From contig NZ_QOIL01000001.1 in NCBI RefSeq assembly GCF_003323745.1, positions 372,001 to 436,000 of the forward strand: a stretch of DNA of 64,000 bases, in the 5' to 3' direction. Positions 36,922-46,138 of this stretch are shown piece after piece (positions within the stretch are counted from its first letter, which is position 1; each line of letters opens with the position of its first letter). A program made the position numbers and the translations under genes. The notes below the pieces were generated by a model, which searched no databases, was not told the DNA's origin, and worked only from the letters and a program-made list of their open reading frames with translations. Source of the stretch: Sphaerisporangium album (GTDB taxonomy: Bacteria > Actinomycetota > Actinomycetes > Streptosporangiales > Streptosporangiaceae).

Positions 36922-37347
36922 TCAGGCGTCGTCGGTGCGGCGGAGGCGTTTGAGGGCGGAGCGGTGGCGTTTGGCGGTCAGGCGGCGTTCGACGGCGCCT
37001 CGGGATGGTTTGGTCGCACGCCGGTTCTTCGGCGGGGGAGCGATGGCCTGGGCGAGCGCGTGCGCCAGGCGGGCCTTGGCGGCCTCGCGGTTGCGCAGCT
37101 GCGAGCGGTACTCCGAGGCGCTGATCGTGAGGACGCCGTCGACGAGCCGGGGGGCGAGCCGTTCCAGGGCGCGGGCCTTCAGCGGTGGGGGAAGGGCCGT
37201 GGTGGCCGCCACGTCGAAGCTCAGCTCGACGCGGCTGTCGGTGGTGTTGACGCCCTGGCCGCCCGGCCCGGACGAACGCGAGAAACGCCAGCCGAGCTCG
37301 GCCTCCGGGATGGAGACAGAGCCGCCGACGAGGAGCGGACCAGGCAT
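36922..37347 (-). CDS. arfB: ArfB-like peptidyl-tRNA hydrolase (release-factor family)
   Basis: A 141-aa ribosome-rescue factor of the ArfB/YaeJ type. It has the class I release-factor GGQ motif in RSSGPGGQGVNTTDSRVEL (20 residues or fewer per block), lacks the stop-codon-reading domain, and ends in a basic tail (AKRHRSALKRLRRT) as expected for the ribosome-entry tail. It hydrolyses peptidyl-tRNA on stalled ribosomes. ATG 37347 is preferred over 37377, since family members start just before the VSIPEAEL segment. Confidence 0.93.
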   Translation of the reverse strand: MPGPLLVGGSVSIPEAELGWRFSRSSGPGGQGVNTTDSRVELSFDVAATTALPPPLKARALERLAPRLVDGVLTISASEYRSQLRNREAAKARLAHALAQAIAPPPKNRRATKPSRGAVERRLTAKRHRSALKRLRRTDDA

Positions 37348-37593
37348 TGCACCAGCGTAACCGGACACTCCCGTCACTGATCAACCCATTTGTCCGTGCG
37401 CGGCGCGACGGCCGGTGACGGAGGCCGGACGGAGGCCGGGCGCGCCTGGTCCTTTCCCACAGGCGAGTGTGTCCTGCCGAAGTCGCGCATCGGCTTGTGG
37501 TGATCACGACGGTCGGGCACAGTGTGCATGTTCCTGAGCAGGCGTCAGCCGTACCCGGCGAGGGCGGGCGACCAACCGTGGGAGGACCGTGCG

Positions 37594-38445
37594 GTGGCGG
37601 CGATCGTGGGGGTTCACGGCATCGGCAAGTACAAGTACTTCCAGGCGGCGGGCACGGCCAAGGGCGCGGCCGACACCATGCGCGCGAAATGGGACCGCTA
37701 CCTGCACGCCGGGCTGACCGGCGGCGCCCCCTACACCGGGCAGTCCTACGTCAGCGAGGTCGCCTACTACGCGCACCTGCTGCGCAAGGAGACCCCGGCC
37801 GCCACCAAGAGCGACCTGCGGAAGATGGACGCCGAGTCCCAGCTCGTCCTCGCCGCGTGGATGAAGCAGATGGGCCAGGTCGGCGACTTCGCGGGCGAGA
37901 GGCTCACGGGGCTGATCCACCGCTTCGCCGAATGGCTGCTGACGCGGCTCGGGCCGCACGCCAAGGACTTCGCCGAGGACTTCTGCCCCGAGGTCGCCGC
38001 CTACCTCGCGAGCGCGGACGCCGCCGCCCGGGTGCGGGCGCGCGACGCCGTGGCCGAGACGATCCGCCGCAACCGCCCCCAGGTCGTCATCGCCCACTCG
38101 CTGGGCAGCGTCGTGACGTACGAGGCGCTGTGGGCTTACCAGGACCTGTCCGTCGAGCTGCTGATCACCCTCGGCAGCCCGCTCGGCATGCGCGGGGTGA
38201 TCTTCGAGCGGCTCCAGCCCCTGCCGCAGGGCGGGCGGGGCCGGTGCCCCCGAGGAGTGCGCCGTTGGATCAACATCGCCGACAAGGACGACATCGCCGC
38301 CATTCCGGGCGCGCTGAAGGGCACGTTCGACGGCGTCACCCTGGACGAGAGGGTGAACATCGACTGGGCCGACTTCCACACCGTGCGCAACTACCTCGGC
38401 TGCGGCGCGGTGAACGAGCACCTGGAACCGTTCCTCAAAGGCTGA
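37594..38445 (+). CDS. Alpha/beta-hydrolase-like protein
   Basis: About 283 aa. It looks like a serine hydrolase of the lipase type: oxyanion-side IVGVHGIGKYKYF at the N-terminus, nucleophile elbow VVIAHSLGSVVTYEAL, and later candidate Asp and His in ADKDDIAAIPG and ADFHTVRNYL. A long helical insert (about 60-165) separates the first strand from the elbow. The substrate is unknown. GGAGG eight bases before GTG 37594 decides the start; a longer ATG start at 37522 is possible. Confidence 0.75.
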   Translation: MAAIVGVHGIGKYKYFQAAGTAKGAADTMRAKWDRYLHAGLTGGAPYTGQSYVSEVAYYAHLLRKETPAATKSDLRKMDAESQLVLAAWMKQMGQVGDFAGERLTGLIHRFAEWLLTRLGPHAKDFAEDFCPEVAAYLASADAAARVRARDAVAETIRRNRPQVVIAHSLGSVVTYEALWAYQDLSVELLITLGSPLGMRGVIFERLQPLPQGGRGRCPRGVRRWINIADKDDIAAIPGALKGTFDGVTLDERVNIDWADFHTVRNYLGCGAVNEHLEPFLKG

Positions 38446-38465
38446 CGTTCGGTAATATCGCGATC

Positions 38466-39071
38466 ATGAAATGGGTGCTCTTCGACTACGGGGAAGTGCT
38501 GAGCCACGCTCAGCCCGAGGACGACCGCGTGCGGCTGGCCGAGGCGGCGGGCGTCGACTTCGACCGTTTCTGGCAGGGGTACTGGGAGCACCGGCTGGAG
38601 TTCGACCGAGGAGTGCTCTCGCCCGGCGCGTACTGGTCGGAGGTCCTCGGCCGCCGCATGCGCGACCCCGAGGTCGAGCGCCTGGTGCGGCTCGACGTCG
38701 AGAGCTGGAGCCACATCAACGAGGACACCGTGGCGATCATCGAGGAGCTGCGCGCGTCGGGGACGCGGGTCGCGCTGCTGTCCAACGCGCCCGTGTGCCT
38801 GGCCGACCGCATCGAGCTGATGCCCTGGGTCACGACCATGAACGCCCGTTTCTACAGCGGCCACCTGGGCCTGGTGAAGCCCGACGCCGAGATCTACCTG
38901 CGCGTGGCGGCGCAGCTGGGCGCCCGCCCGTCGGAGTTCGTGTTCGTCGACGACCGCCTGGTGAACGTCGCCGGCGCCGAGTCGGCGGGCATGTCCGCCA
39001 TCCACTTCCGCGGCGCCGCCTCCCTCCGCGACGCCCTCAGAGCGGCGACGGGCGCCCCCGACGCACCGTGA
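38466..39071 (+). CDS. HAD-superfamily IA hydrolase
   Basis: A 201-aa HAD hydrolase of the YihX-like subgroup. Motif I is LFDYGEVLS, where the second Asp of DxD is Gly as usual for this subgroup. Motif II is LLSNAP, motif III has LVKPDAEIY and motif IV is FVDDRLVNVAGA. It is likely a phosphatase or phosphatase-derived protein. The ATG lies 20 bp after the hydrolase-like gene upstream, so they may share a transcript. A degenerate copy of the repeat-element end follows the stop. Confidence 0.9.
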   Translation: MKWVLFDYGEVLSHAQPEDDRVRLAEAAGVDFDRFWQGYWEHRLEFDRGVLSPGAYWSEVLGRRMRDPEVERLVRLDVESWSHINEDTVAIIEELRASGTRVALLSNAPVCLADRIELMPWVTTMNARFYSGHLGLVKPDAEIYLRVAAQLGARPSEFVFVDDRLVNVAGAESAGMSAIHFRGAASLRDALRAATGAPDAP

Positions 39072-39085
39072 ACCCCGCCTCCAAA

Positions 39086-39126
39086 GCGCCCCGACCCCGC
39101 CGTGCCGGAGGCTCGGTGATGGGCAC
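39086..39126 (+). repeat. Degenerate partial copy of the repeat-element end
   Basis: GCGCCCCGACCCCGCCGTGC...GATGGGCAC aligns with the terminal segment of copy 1 (about 31991-32029), with several mismatches and two single-base gaps. The central stem is absent. Confidence 0.55.
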
Positions 39127-39186
39127 GAGTATCGGTCGTTCCTTTTTTGGGCATATGGATGACGACCGAAACAACGGAGGCGGGTC

Positions 39187-39465
39187 ATGGCAGTCACCGG
39201 TATCTTCAGCGCGGTCATCGTCGGTCTGGTGATCGGCGTGATCGCGCGGCTTCTCATCCCAGGGCGGCAGAACATCCCGCTCTGGCTGACGATCGTCATC
39301 GGTATCGTGGCGGCCCTCATCGGCACCGCCATCGCCGGCGCGCTCGGCGTCGCCGCGACCCGGGGCATCGACTGGCTGGAGCTGATCCTGCAGATCGTCC
39401 TCGCCATCGTCGGAGTCCTCATCGCGACCAGCCTGTACGGCAGGGGCCGCAGCAAGGTGACCTGA
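39187..39465 (+). CDS. GlsB/YeaQ/YmgE family membrane protein
   Basis: A 92-aa membrane protein with three hydrophobic segments and the family signatures GLVIGVIARLLIPGRQN and LAIVGVLIATSLYGR. Members are stress-associated small membrane proteins of unclear mechanism. GGAGG lies just upstream of the start. Confidence 0.92.
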   Translation: MAVTGIFSAVIVGLVIGVIARLLIPGRQNIPLWLTIVIGIVAALIGTAIAGALGVAATRGIDWLELILQIVLAIVGVLIATSLYGRGRSKVT

Positions 39466-39640
39466 CCGGCGCCCGCCCGGTCCGCGCGGCGAAACTTCGC
39501 CCGGGATCCCGGAAGTCGTCGCCTCGGCGTCGGCGGGTGTTCAATCACGGTGGGTAACTCGCCCGCCTGTGCGGCAGTTGTTCATGCGGCCGACATCGGA
39601 CACTTGCCCGCAGGTCAGGCGTGCGGTCTGCACTTAGGGT

Positions 39641-41230
39641 GTGGAGCAGAACCCGTCACGAAGAGTATTCCTGATGGCCGCGGCGGCGGGGGCCGGTGGC
39701 CTACTGGTGCCCGCGTCCGCCGCCGCGTCCGGACCGCCTGAGGCCGCCTCGTGGACCGCCTCCACACGGGCCGGCCGCCTCGCGCCGGACCCGTTCACGC
39801 TCGGCATCGCCTCCGGGGACCCGGCCCCGGACGGCTTCGTGCTCTGGACGCGCCTGGCCCCCGACCCGCTGGCCCCCGACGGCCACGGCGGCATGCCGTC
39901 CCGGGACGTGGAGGTCGCCTGGCAGGTCTCCGAGGACGAGCGCTTCCGCCGGGTCGTGCGCGGTGGCACGGCGACCGCGCGCCCCGGCTCGGCGCACGCC
40001 GTGCACGTCGAGGTCGAGGGTCTCCGGCCCGGCCGCGAGTACTTCTACCGCTTCCGGGCGAACGGCCACCTCTCGCCCGCGGGGCGGACGCGCACCACGC
40101 CGGACCGGGCCACCACGTCCGGGTCCTTCACCTTCGCGGCGGTGTCCTGCGCCCAGTACGAGCACGGCTACTACACCGCCTACCGCCGGATGGCCGAGCA
40201 GCACCCCGACCTGGTGGTCCACCTCGGCGACTACATCTACGAGTACTCCGGCGGCGTCTACACGGCCGCGCAGGGCAACGTGCGCCGTCACGCGGGCGGC
40301 AAGCTGCAGACCCTGGCCGACTACCGCGTGCGGCACGCCCAGTACAAGACCGACGGCGACCTGCAACTGGCCCACCAGGGCAGCCCGTGGCTGGTCATCT
40401 TCGACGACCACGAGGTCGAGAACAACTGGGCCGGCGACGTCCCCGGCACGCTCGTGCCCGGCTTCGAGGCGCGCAAGGCGGCGGGGTTCCAGGCGTACTA
40501 CGAGCACATGCCGCTGCGCGCCTCGTCCGTCGCGCGCGGCAGGCAGGTGAAGATCAACCGGCGGGTCGCGTGGGGCTCGCTGGCCACCTTCCACCTGCTC
40601 GACACGCGCCAGTTCCGCGACGACCAGCCGTGCGGCGACGGCATGCGGTCCGGCTGCGACGAGCGGCTCGGCCAGGAGCGGGTCATGATGGGCGACGACC
40701 AGATGAAGTGGCTCGCCTCGGGGCTCGGCGCCTCCCCGGCGACGTGGAACCTGATCGCCCAGCAGGTCGTGGTCGGGCAGCGCGACTACCACCTCGGCCC
40801 CGGCCGGGAGCTCAACGTGGACGCCTGGGACGGCTACCCGGCCGACCGCGACCGCCTGCTGCGCACCCTGGCCACCGCGGCGTCCGGCGACCCGGTCGTG
40901 CTCACCGGGGACGCCCACGTGGCCTCGGCCTCCGACCTCACGGCCGACTTCGACGACCCCGGCGCCGAGCGGGTCGGCGTCGAGCTGGTCAGCACCTCGA
41001 TCTCCAGCGACGGCGACGGCTACCACGACCCGGCCCGCGACGCCGCCCTGCTGGACGAGAACCCGTCCCTGAAGTTCCTCAACGAGCGCCGCGGCTACAT
41101 CATGTGCACCGCGACCCCCGAGCAGCTCACCGCGGACTTCAGGACCCTCGACTACATCAGCCGCAAGGGCGCCCCCGCCAGGACGGCCGCCACCTTCACC
41201 GTCCCCGCGGGCGAGCGCACCCTCACCTGA
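39641..41230 (+). CDS. phoD: PhoD-family alkaline phosphatase, Tat-exported
   Basis: A 529-aa secreted metallophosphoesterase. The twin-arginine signal is SRRVFLMAAAAGAGGLL, cleaved after the Ala-rich stretch. A PhoD N-terminal beta domain (about 45-150) contains FTLGIASGDPAPDGFVLWTR. The catalytic domain has FAAVSCAQYEHG, LVVHLGDYIYEY, IFDDHEVENNW and VLTGDAHVAS. It hydrolyses phosphodiesters and monoesters outside the cell with Ca/Fe cofactors in characterised members. GTG start. Such genes are usually under phosphate control (PhoP), but no box was identified here. Confidence 0.94.
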   Translation: MEQNPSRRVFLMAAAAGAGGLLVPASAAASGPPEAASWTASTRAGRLAPDPFTLGIASGDPAPDGFVLWTRLAPDPLAPDGHGGMPSRDVEVAWQVSEDERFRRVVRGGTATARPGSAHAVHVEVEGLRPGREYFYRFRANGHLSPAGRTRTTPDRATTSGSFTFAAVSCAQYEHGYYTAYRRMAEQHPDLVVHLGDYIYEYSGGVYTAAQGNVRRHAGGKLQTLADYRVRHAQYKTDGDLQLAHQGSPWLVIFDDHEVENNWAGDVPGTLVPGFEARKAAGFQAYYEHMPLRASSVARGRQVKINRRVAWGSLATFHLLDTRQFRDDQPCGDGMRSGCDERLGQERVMMGDDQMKWLASGLGASPATWNLIAQQVVVGQRDYHLGPGRELNVDAWDGYPADRDRLLRTLATAASGDPVVLTGDAHVASASDLTADFDDPGAERVGVELVSTSISSDGDGYHDPARDAALLDENPSLKFLNERRGYIMCTATPEQLTADFRTLDYISRKGAPARTAATFTVPAGERTLT

Positions 41231-41249
41231 GGGCCCGGCTCCACGCCGA

Positions 41250-41283
41250 CGGGCCGCCCACCGGAGATCCGGTGGGCGGCCCG
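41250..41283. terminator. Perfect 15-bp hairpin between convergent genes
   Basis: CGGGCCGCCCACCGG (41250-41264) and CCGGTGGGCGGCCCG (41269-41283) pair perfectly with loop AGAT. It lies between the convergent phoD and FG-GAP genes and likely terminates both. Confidence 0.88.
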
Positions 41284-41299
41284 TTCCATATCGCGGGGG

Positions 41300-42820
41300 C
41301 TAGGAGACGGCGAAGCCGAAGAGGCCCTTCGCGCCGCCGGTGAGCGTGCGGGCGCCTCCCGTGCGCAGGCCCGCGTAGGAGCCGATGCGGACCGAGGAGG
41401 GGATCACGGTGACGCGGGCGGCGCCGGGGGAGCCGACGACCAGGCGGGAGCCGGTGATCGCGAGCGAGGAGCCGAACAGGTCGCCCGGGTGGCCCGCCCG
41501 GCCGCTGACGAAGACGTGGTGGTTGGCCGTGAGGCCGCCGCTGCGGGTGCCGGCCAGGACGAGCACCTGGCCCGCGCCGGGCAGGCCGATGGCGAGCTCG
41601 GCGTCGCCGTCGCCGTTGAGGTCGCCCGCCGCGAGCGCGGAGCCGAGGCGGTCGGTGTTCAGGCTCCTGCCCTTGATGCCCTTGGTCTTGCGCGACCAGA
41701 ACTCGCTGCCGATCGCGGTCAGCCCCCGCCGCGTGCCGTACAGCACGTGGACGGCGCCGTTGCCGTACATCGGCCCGTCCTGCAGGGAGTCCAGCCCCTC
41801 GCCGGGGACCCCGACGGCGAGGTCGTCGCGGCCGTCGTGGTCGAAGTCGCCGGACGCCAGCGCCGCTCCCAGGTTGTCCCACTTCTCGGCCTCGCCGGCC
41901 ATGCCGGGGCTGTTCTGGGTGTAGACGCCCGCCTGCCGGGCCCGCAGATCGGCGATCGTCACCGCGCCCGCGCCGGAGGTGGTGCCGATGTTCTCCCCGG
42001 GTGCGCCGATCGCCAGCTCGGCCCGGCCGTCGCCGTCGAAGTCCCCGGCGGCGAGGGCGGCGCCGAACTGGTCGGTCTCCGTGTGCTCCTGGGCGACCCA
42101 GGGCGTCGCCTGGGTGATCAGCGTGCCCTTGCCGGGCATCGCGCGCCCGTTCAGGCCGAACACGCCGACGCCGCCACCCTCCTCGAGGCCGGGGATGCCG
42201 ACGGCCAGCTCGTCGTCGCCGTCGCCGTCGAGGTCCGCGGCGGCCAGCGCCGCGCCGAAGCGGTCGGTGTCGCGGGTGCGGCCGAGGCGGGTCACCTCCA
42301 GCGTCCCGGCGGGGACGAGGCCGCGCGCCGTGCCGCGCAGCAGGTGCACGATGCCGTTGCCGTCGGCCCCGTCGGGGACCGGGGTGCCCGCGAACTCCTC
42401 GGACGCGCCGATCGCGAGGTCGGCGCAGCCGTCGCCGTCGAAGTCCCCGGTGACGACCGCCGAGCCGAAGGAGTCGCCGCGCTCGGGGGTGTCGCCCACG
42501 CCGCCGGAGCCCTGGGCGAGGACGGCGGTCTTCTTCCCGTTCCGGTAGAGCGTCACGGTCCCGGCCCGCGCCTGGCCGTCCACCGTGTCGTACGGCGCGG
42601 CGACGGCGAGGTCGGGGGCGCCGCACGCCGCCCCGGCGCGGGCGGACGTGGCCGGCGCCGTGGCCACGACGGGCAGGATGGGCACGGCGGGCCCCATGCG
42701 CGTGCCGGACACGGACCCGCGGGTCACGGCGGACGCGGCGGAGGCCGGGACGGGGGCGTGGAGGCCCGCGGCGGCGAGGGCGGCCGTGGCGAGAAGGCAG
42801 GAGGCGCGCGAGGCTCTCAT
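41300..42820 (-). CDS. Secreted FG-GAP repeat (integrin-alpha-like) protein
   Basis: About 506 aa with a Sec signal (MRASRASCLLATAALAAAG, cleaved near ASA), then a seven-bladed beta-propeller-like array. Each FG-GAP unit carries the Ca-binding pattern, for example GDFDGDGCADLAIG, ADLDGDGDDELAVG, GDFDHDGRDDLAVG and GDLNGDGDAELAIG. Such proteins are extracellular and of unknown partner. The ATG at 42820 begins the signal peptide; upstream in-frame ATGs are less likely. Confidence 0.92.
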   Translation of the reverse strand: MRASRASCLLATAALAAAGLHAPVPASAASAVTRGSVSGTRMGPAVPILPVVATAPATSARAGAACGAPDLAVAAPYDTVDGQARAGTVTLYRNGKKTAVLAQGSGGVGDTPERGDSFGSAVVTGDFDGDGCADLAIGASEEFAGTPVPDGADGNGIVHLLRGTARGLVPAGTLEVTRLGRTRDTDRFGAALAAADLDGDGDDELAVGIPGLEEGGGVGVFGLNGRAMPGKGTLITQATPWVAQEHTETDQFGAALAAGDFDGDGRAELAIGAPGENIGTTSGAGAVTIADLRARQAGVYTQNSPGMAGEAEKWDNLGAALASGDFDHDGRDDLAVGVPGEGLDSLQDGPMYGNGAVHVLYGTRRGLTAIGSEFWSRKTKGIKGRSLNTDRLGSALAAGDLNGDGDAELAIGLPGAGQVLVLAGTRSGGLTANHHVFVSGRAGHPGDLFGSSLAITGSRLVVGSPGAARVTVIPSSVRIGSYAGLRTGGARTLTGGAKGLFGFAVS

Positions 42821-42978
42821 ACTCCGGATCGTCTCCTTCGATCCGGACATCCGTCCCACCGCAGTATGAAGTTCCCGCGTCGGGCACCTGAACGCGTCCT
42901 ACCACCCGGACCTACCCGGCGGCACCCGCTCCACCTGGGTCTATCCCGGCATATGCGACCGGCCGGGAGGTGCCGGGC

Positions 42979-43524
42979 TCACACGGGCGCCGGCAGGGCG
43001 AAGGCGACCGCCTTCCCGGCCCCCGCGCCCGACGACATCGTGGTGGGGTACGCGTAGCAGTGCCCGTCCGACAGCTTGTGCGCCAGCAGCAGCCCGCGCC
43101 CGCTCTCGGCGAACGAGAGGCCCGTCTCCGGCCCGGCCGGCGTGGTGTGCAGGCGGGCCAGGAGGTCCGGGATCTCGCCCAGCTCCCGCTCGCCGTCGAC
43201 CATCTCGCACCACACGGGGATGCCGCTCAGGCAGTGGATGCGCAGCTCGTAGGGCCCCCGCGCGTGCTTCTCGGAGTTGGCCGCGAGCTCGGCGACGATG
43301 ATCTCGGCGTCGCCGATCCCCTCCTCGGGCACGCCCGCACGCGCCAGCGTGTCGCGGACGGCCCGGCGTGCGGCACGGGACGCCGATCCCGGCCGCAGGG
43401 CCGTGACGAGGACCCGGAAGGCGTCGCGGCAGGAATTCCGCGGGCCGTCGCCGGCCCGCCGCTCCTCCTCCAGGACCCCGGTGCGATGGAGAGCCTCCTT
43501 GTGCACGGACTGCTCGGCGCGCAT
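42979..43524 (-). CDS. ATP-binding anti-sigma-type regulatory protein (HATPase)
   Basis: About 181 aa with a GHKL/HATPase fold of the SpoIIAB/RsbW type common in actinobacteria. N-box: EIIVAELAANSEKHARG; G2-like: ETGLSFAESGRGLLLAHKL. These proteins bind ATP and often phosphorylate or sequester anti-anti-sigma or sigma partners. ATG 43524 begins the conserved region; the frame upstream is not homologous. Divergent from the HTH/TPR gene at 43781. Confidence 0.85.
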   Translation of the reverse strand: MRAEQSVHKEALHRTGVLEEERRAGDGPRNSCRDAFRVLVTALRPGSASRAARRAVRDTLARAGVPEEGIGDAEIIVAELAANSEKHARGPYELRIHCLSGIPVWCEMVDGERELGEIPDLLARLHTTPAGPETGLSFAESGRGLLLAHKLSDGHCYAYPTTMSSGAGAGKAVAFALPAPV

Positions 43525-43780
43525 GAGCTGAATCACTCCCTGTGATCTCGACGTGTGAGATGGGCGGAGGAAGCGCGCGGTGATCCCCCCGGGGTATGGA
43601 TTCGATGGTGGGCGAACCTTGCACGCGGTGGTAAGCCGTCCCACCGATACCCATCCCGTATCTGACCGCGATCGGCCGAACCGATCAGCCCGCACGATCG
43701 GTCCTCTCATTCGCCCCTCCCGCACCCCCCGCGAGCTGGTTAATTGGGAGGTCAGCTCACTTGACTGTCGAAAGGTCGGC

Positions 43781-45148
43781 ATGAACGTCACTCATGCGAG
43801 CGACCAGGCGATCAGCTTCACCGTCTGGGAGCGGCCCCAAATGCGGCAAGCCCTCGCAATGCGGGACATCGCCACCGTATACCTCTTACTGCAGCGCGTC
43901 GGAGTCTCCCAGCGCCGTATCGCCGCGCTGACGGGGCAGTCACAGTCCGAGATCAGCGAGATCCTCAACGGGCGGCAGGTGATGGCCTACGACGTCCTGG
44001 TGCGCATCGCGGACGGCCTCGCCATCCCGCGCGGCTACATGGGGCTCGCCTACGACGACTCCTCGCGCGGCGTGGTCGCGGTCGCCTCGGCCGGAGAGGA
44101 GGACGACGCCGACGAGGACGAGCAGGTGCGCCGCCTGCTCGCGCACGCCGCCCAGGTCACCATCGGCGCGGCGGTCGCGCGCACGGACGACTGGGCGCTG
44201 CCGCTGGCCCGCATCGACACCCCCGTCCCCGGGCGGATCGGCGAGACCGAGGTCGCCCAGGTCGAGTCCGTCACCAGCGCCCTGCGCACGCTCGACTACC
44301 GCTACGGCGGCGGCGTCTGCCGGGACGCGGTGGTCGCGCAGCTCGCCTGGTCGCAGCGCCTGCTCCGCGCCTCCTGCTCGGAGGAGGTCGGCCGGCGGCT
44401 GCACCGGGCCCTGGCCGACCAGCACAACCTGGCGGGATGGACGTCCTTCGACATCGGCCTGCACGGCCACGCGCGCCGCCACCTGTCCCGGGCGCTGGAA
44501 CAGGCCAAGCACGCGGGCGACCCCTCGCTCGCGGCGAACATCCTGTACCGCATGGGCCGGGTCCACCTGCACCTGTGGCGCATCGAGGACGCGCTGCGGT
44601 TCTTCCAGCTCGGCCAGATCTGCGCCCAGGACGCCAGCTGCGAGCTGACCGTCGCCATGCTGTGCGCGAACGAGGCGTGGGCGTACGGCCTGCTCGGGGA
44701 CCGCAAGCTCGCGCTGAAGTCGCTCGACCGGGCCCATGACGAGTTCAACCGCGCCGACCGCACAACCGCGCCGTGCTGGGTCCAGTTCTTCGGCGAGGCC
44801 GATCTGAAGGCCGCGGCCGGCATGATGCACTCGGCGCTCGCCGACCGGCACGCCGGGCATCTGGCCAAGGCGGCCGAGCTGCTGTCCGGCAGCGTGCGCG
44901 AACGCAGCGAGACCTACGCGCGAAGTAAGGTCTTCGAGCTGATCGCCCTGGCCACGGTCCAGTTGCTCCTCGGCGACGTCGAGAACGGCGTGGACAACGG
45001 CAACAAGGCCGTCACGCTGGTCACGCAGATCAGGTCGATCAGGACCGTCGACCGCCTGGAGCCCCTGCAGCACGCCTCGCAGGGACTGTCGCGCGACTCC
45101 GGGGTCCGCGACCTGTGCCAGCGCATCCTGGACGTGCGGGCCCTATGA
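43781..45148 (+). CDS. HTH regulator with TPR-like repeats
   Basis: A 455-aa protein: an XRE HTH at about 20-80 (VSQRRIAALTGQSQSEISEIL), an acidic linker (SAGEEDDADEDEQ) and a C-terminal helical TPR-like array (about 170-455; ALEQAKHAGDPSLAANILYR, GDRKLALKSLDRAHDEF). The architecture recalls NsdA-type developmental regulators of Streptomyces, though the match is by arrangement only. GAAAGG precedes the ATG at 43781. The stop overlaps the next gene by 4 bp (ATGA). Confidence 0.87.
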   Translation: MNVTHASDQAISFTVWERPQMRQALAMRDIATVYLLLQRVGVSQRRIAALTGQSQSEISEILNGRQVMAYDVLVRIADGLAIPRGYMGLAYDDSSRGVVAVASAGEEDDADEDEQVRRLLAHAAQVTIGAAVARTDDWALPLARIDTPVPGRIGETEVAQVESVTSALRTLDYRYGGGVCRDAVVAQLAWSQRLLRASCSEEVGRRLHRALADQHNLAGWTSFDIGLHGHARRHLSRALEQAKHAGDPSLAANILYRMGRVHLHLWRIEDALRFFQLGQICAQDASCELTVAMLCANEAWAYGLLGDRKLALKSLDRAHDEFNRADRTTAPCWVQFFGEADLKAAAGMMHSALADRHAGHLAKAAELLSGSVRERSETYARSKVFELIALATVQLLLGDVENGVDNGNKAVTLVTQIRSIRTVDRLEPLQHASQGLSRDSGVRDLCQRILDVRAL

Positions 45149-46056
45149 GCGTCGCGACGATCGACCCGTCGGAGGGTCTCACCCGGGAGAACCTGCGGTC
45201 GCTGCTGAAGGCCGTGTGCGGCGGCGTGGGGCTGGACCCCACCGGCGCCGAGCTGATCAAGTTCACCAACAACGCCGTGTTCCGGCTGCGCGAGGACCCG
45301 GTGGTCGTCCGCGTCGCCGGGTCCACCGCCGCCCGTGAGCGCGTGGACACCGTCGTGCGGGTCGCCCGATGGCTGGAGAGCCACAGCTTCCCGGCGGTGC
45401 GGCTGCTGCCCGACATCGCGCAGCCCATCCGCCTGAACGGCCAGGTGGTGACCCTGTGGGCGCAGGTCCCCGACGTCGGCCCCCGCCCGGACGGCGCCCA
45501 CCTCGCCGCGCTGCTGCGCCGCCTGCACCGGCTGCCCCGCCCGCCCGGAGGGCTGCCGGCGTGGTCGCCGATGGAGGAGGTCCGCCAGCGGCTCGCCGAG
45601 CCCGAGGACCTCGGCGCCGCCGACCACGCCTTCCTCGTCGCCGAGTGCGACGAGATCGAGGAGGCGCTGGCCGGGCTGCGGTTCGTGCTGCCGCCGGGGG
45701 CCATCCACGGCGACGCGTTCCTCGGCAACCTCATCGCCGGGCGCCGCGGCCCGGTGCTGTGCGACTTCGACGGCACGACCATCGGCCCGCGCGAGTGGGA
45801 CCTGACGCCCGTGGCGGTGGGCCGCCTGCGCCTGGACTACCCCGGCGACGACCACGCCCTCCTGGCCAAGCACTACGGCATGGACGTCATGGAGTGGGAC
45901 GGCTTTCCCGTGCTGCGCCGCCTGCGGGAGCTGAAGCTGGTCACCAGCGTGCTGCCCATCCTGCGCAGCAACCCGGCCGTGCGCGCGCAGTGGGAGCACC
46001 GCATGCGCACGTACAAGGCCCGCGACCTGACCGCCCGGTGGCAGCCGTACAGCTGA
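45145..46056 (+). CDS. Phosphotransferase (APH family)
   Basis: A 303-aa APH-fold protein with catalytic loop AIHGDAFLGNLI (HGDxxxxN intact) and metal site VLCDFDGTTIGPREWDL. The substrate is unknown. Its ATG overlaps the stop of the HTH/TPR regulator, so the two are translated together. This coupling suggests a shared job, perhaps phosphorylation of a signal sensed by the regulator; that is inference. Confidence 0.88.
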   Translation: MSVATIDPSEGLTRENLRSLLKAVCGGVGLDPTGAELIKFTNNAVFRLREDPVVVRVAGSTAARERVDTVVRVARWLESHSFPAVRLLPDIAQPIRLNGQVVTLWAQVPDVGPRPDGAHLAALLRRLHRLPRPPGGLPAWSPMEEVRQRLAEPEDLGAADHAFLVAECDEIEEALAGLRFVLPPGAIHGDAFLGNLIAGRRGPVLCDFDGTTIGPREWDLTPVAVGRLRLDYPGDDHALLAKHYGMDVMEWDGFPVLRRLRELKLVTSVLPILRSNPAVRAQWEHRMRTYKARDLTARWQPYS

Positions 46057-46138
46057 CCGCCCCCGAGAGGCCCGTCCCGGCCGTGCGTCTCGCGCCGACG
46101 CGCGGCCCCCGCCCTCGCGGGCGTGCCAGGATGAGACC

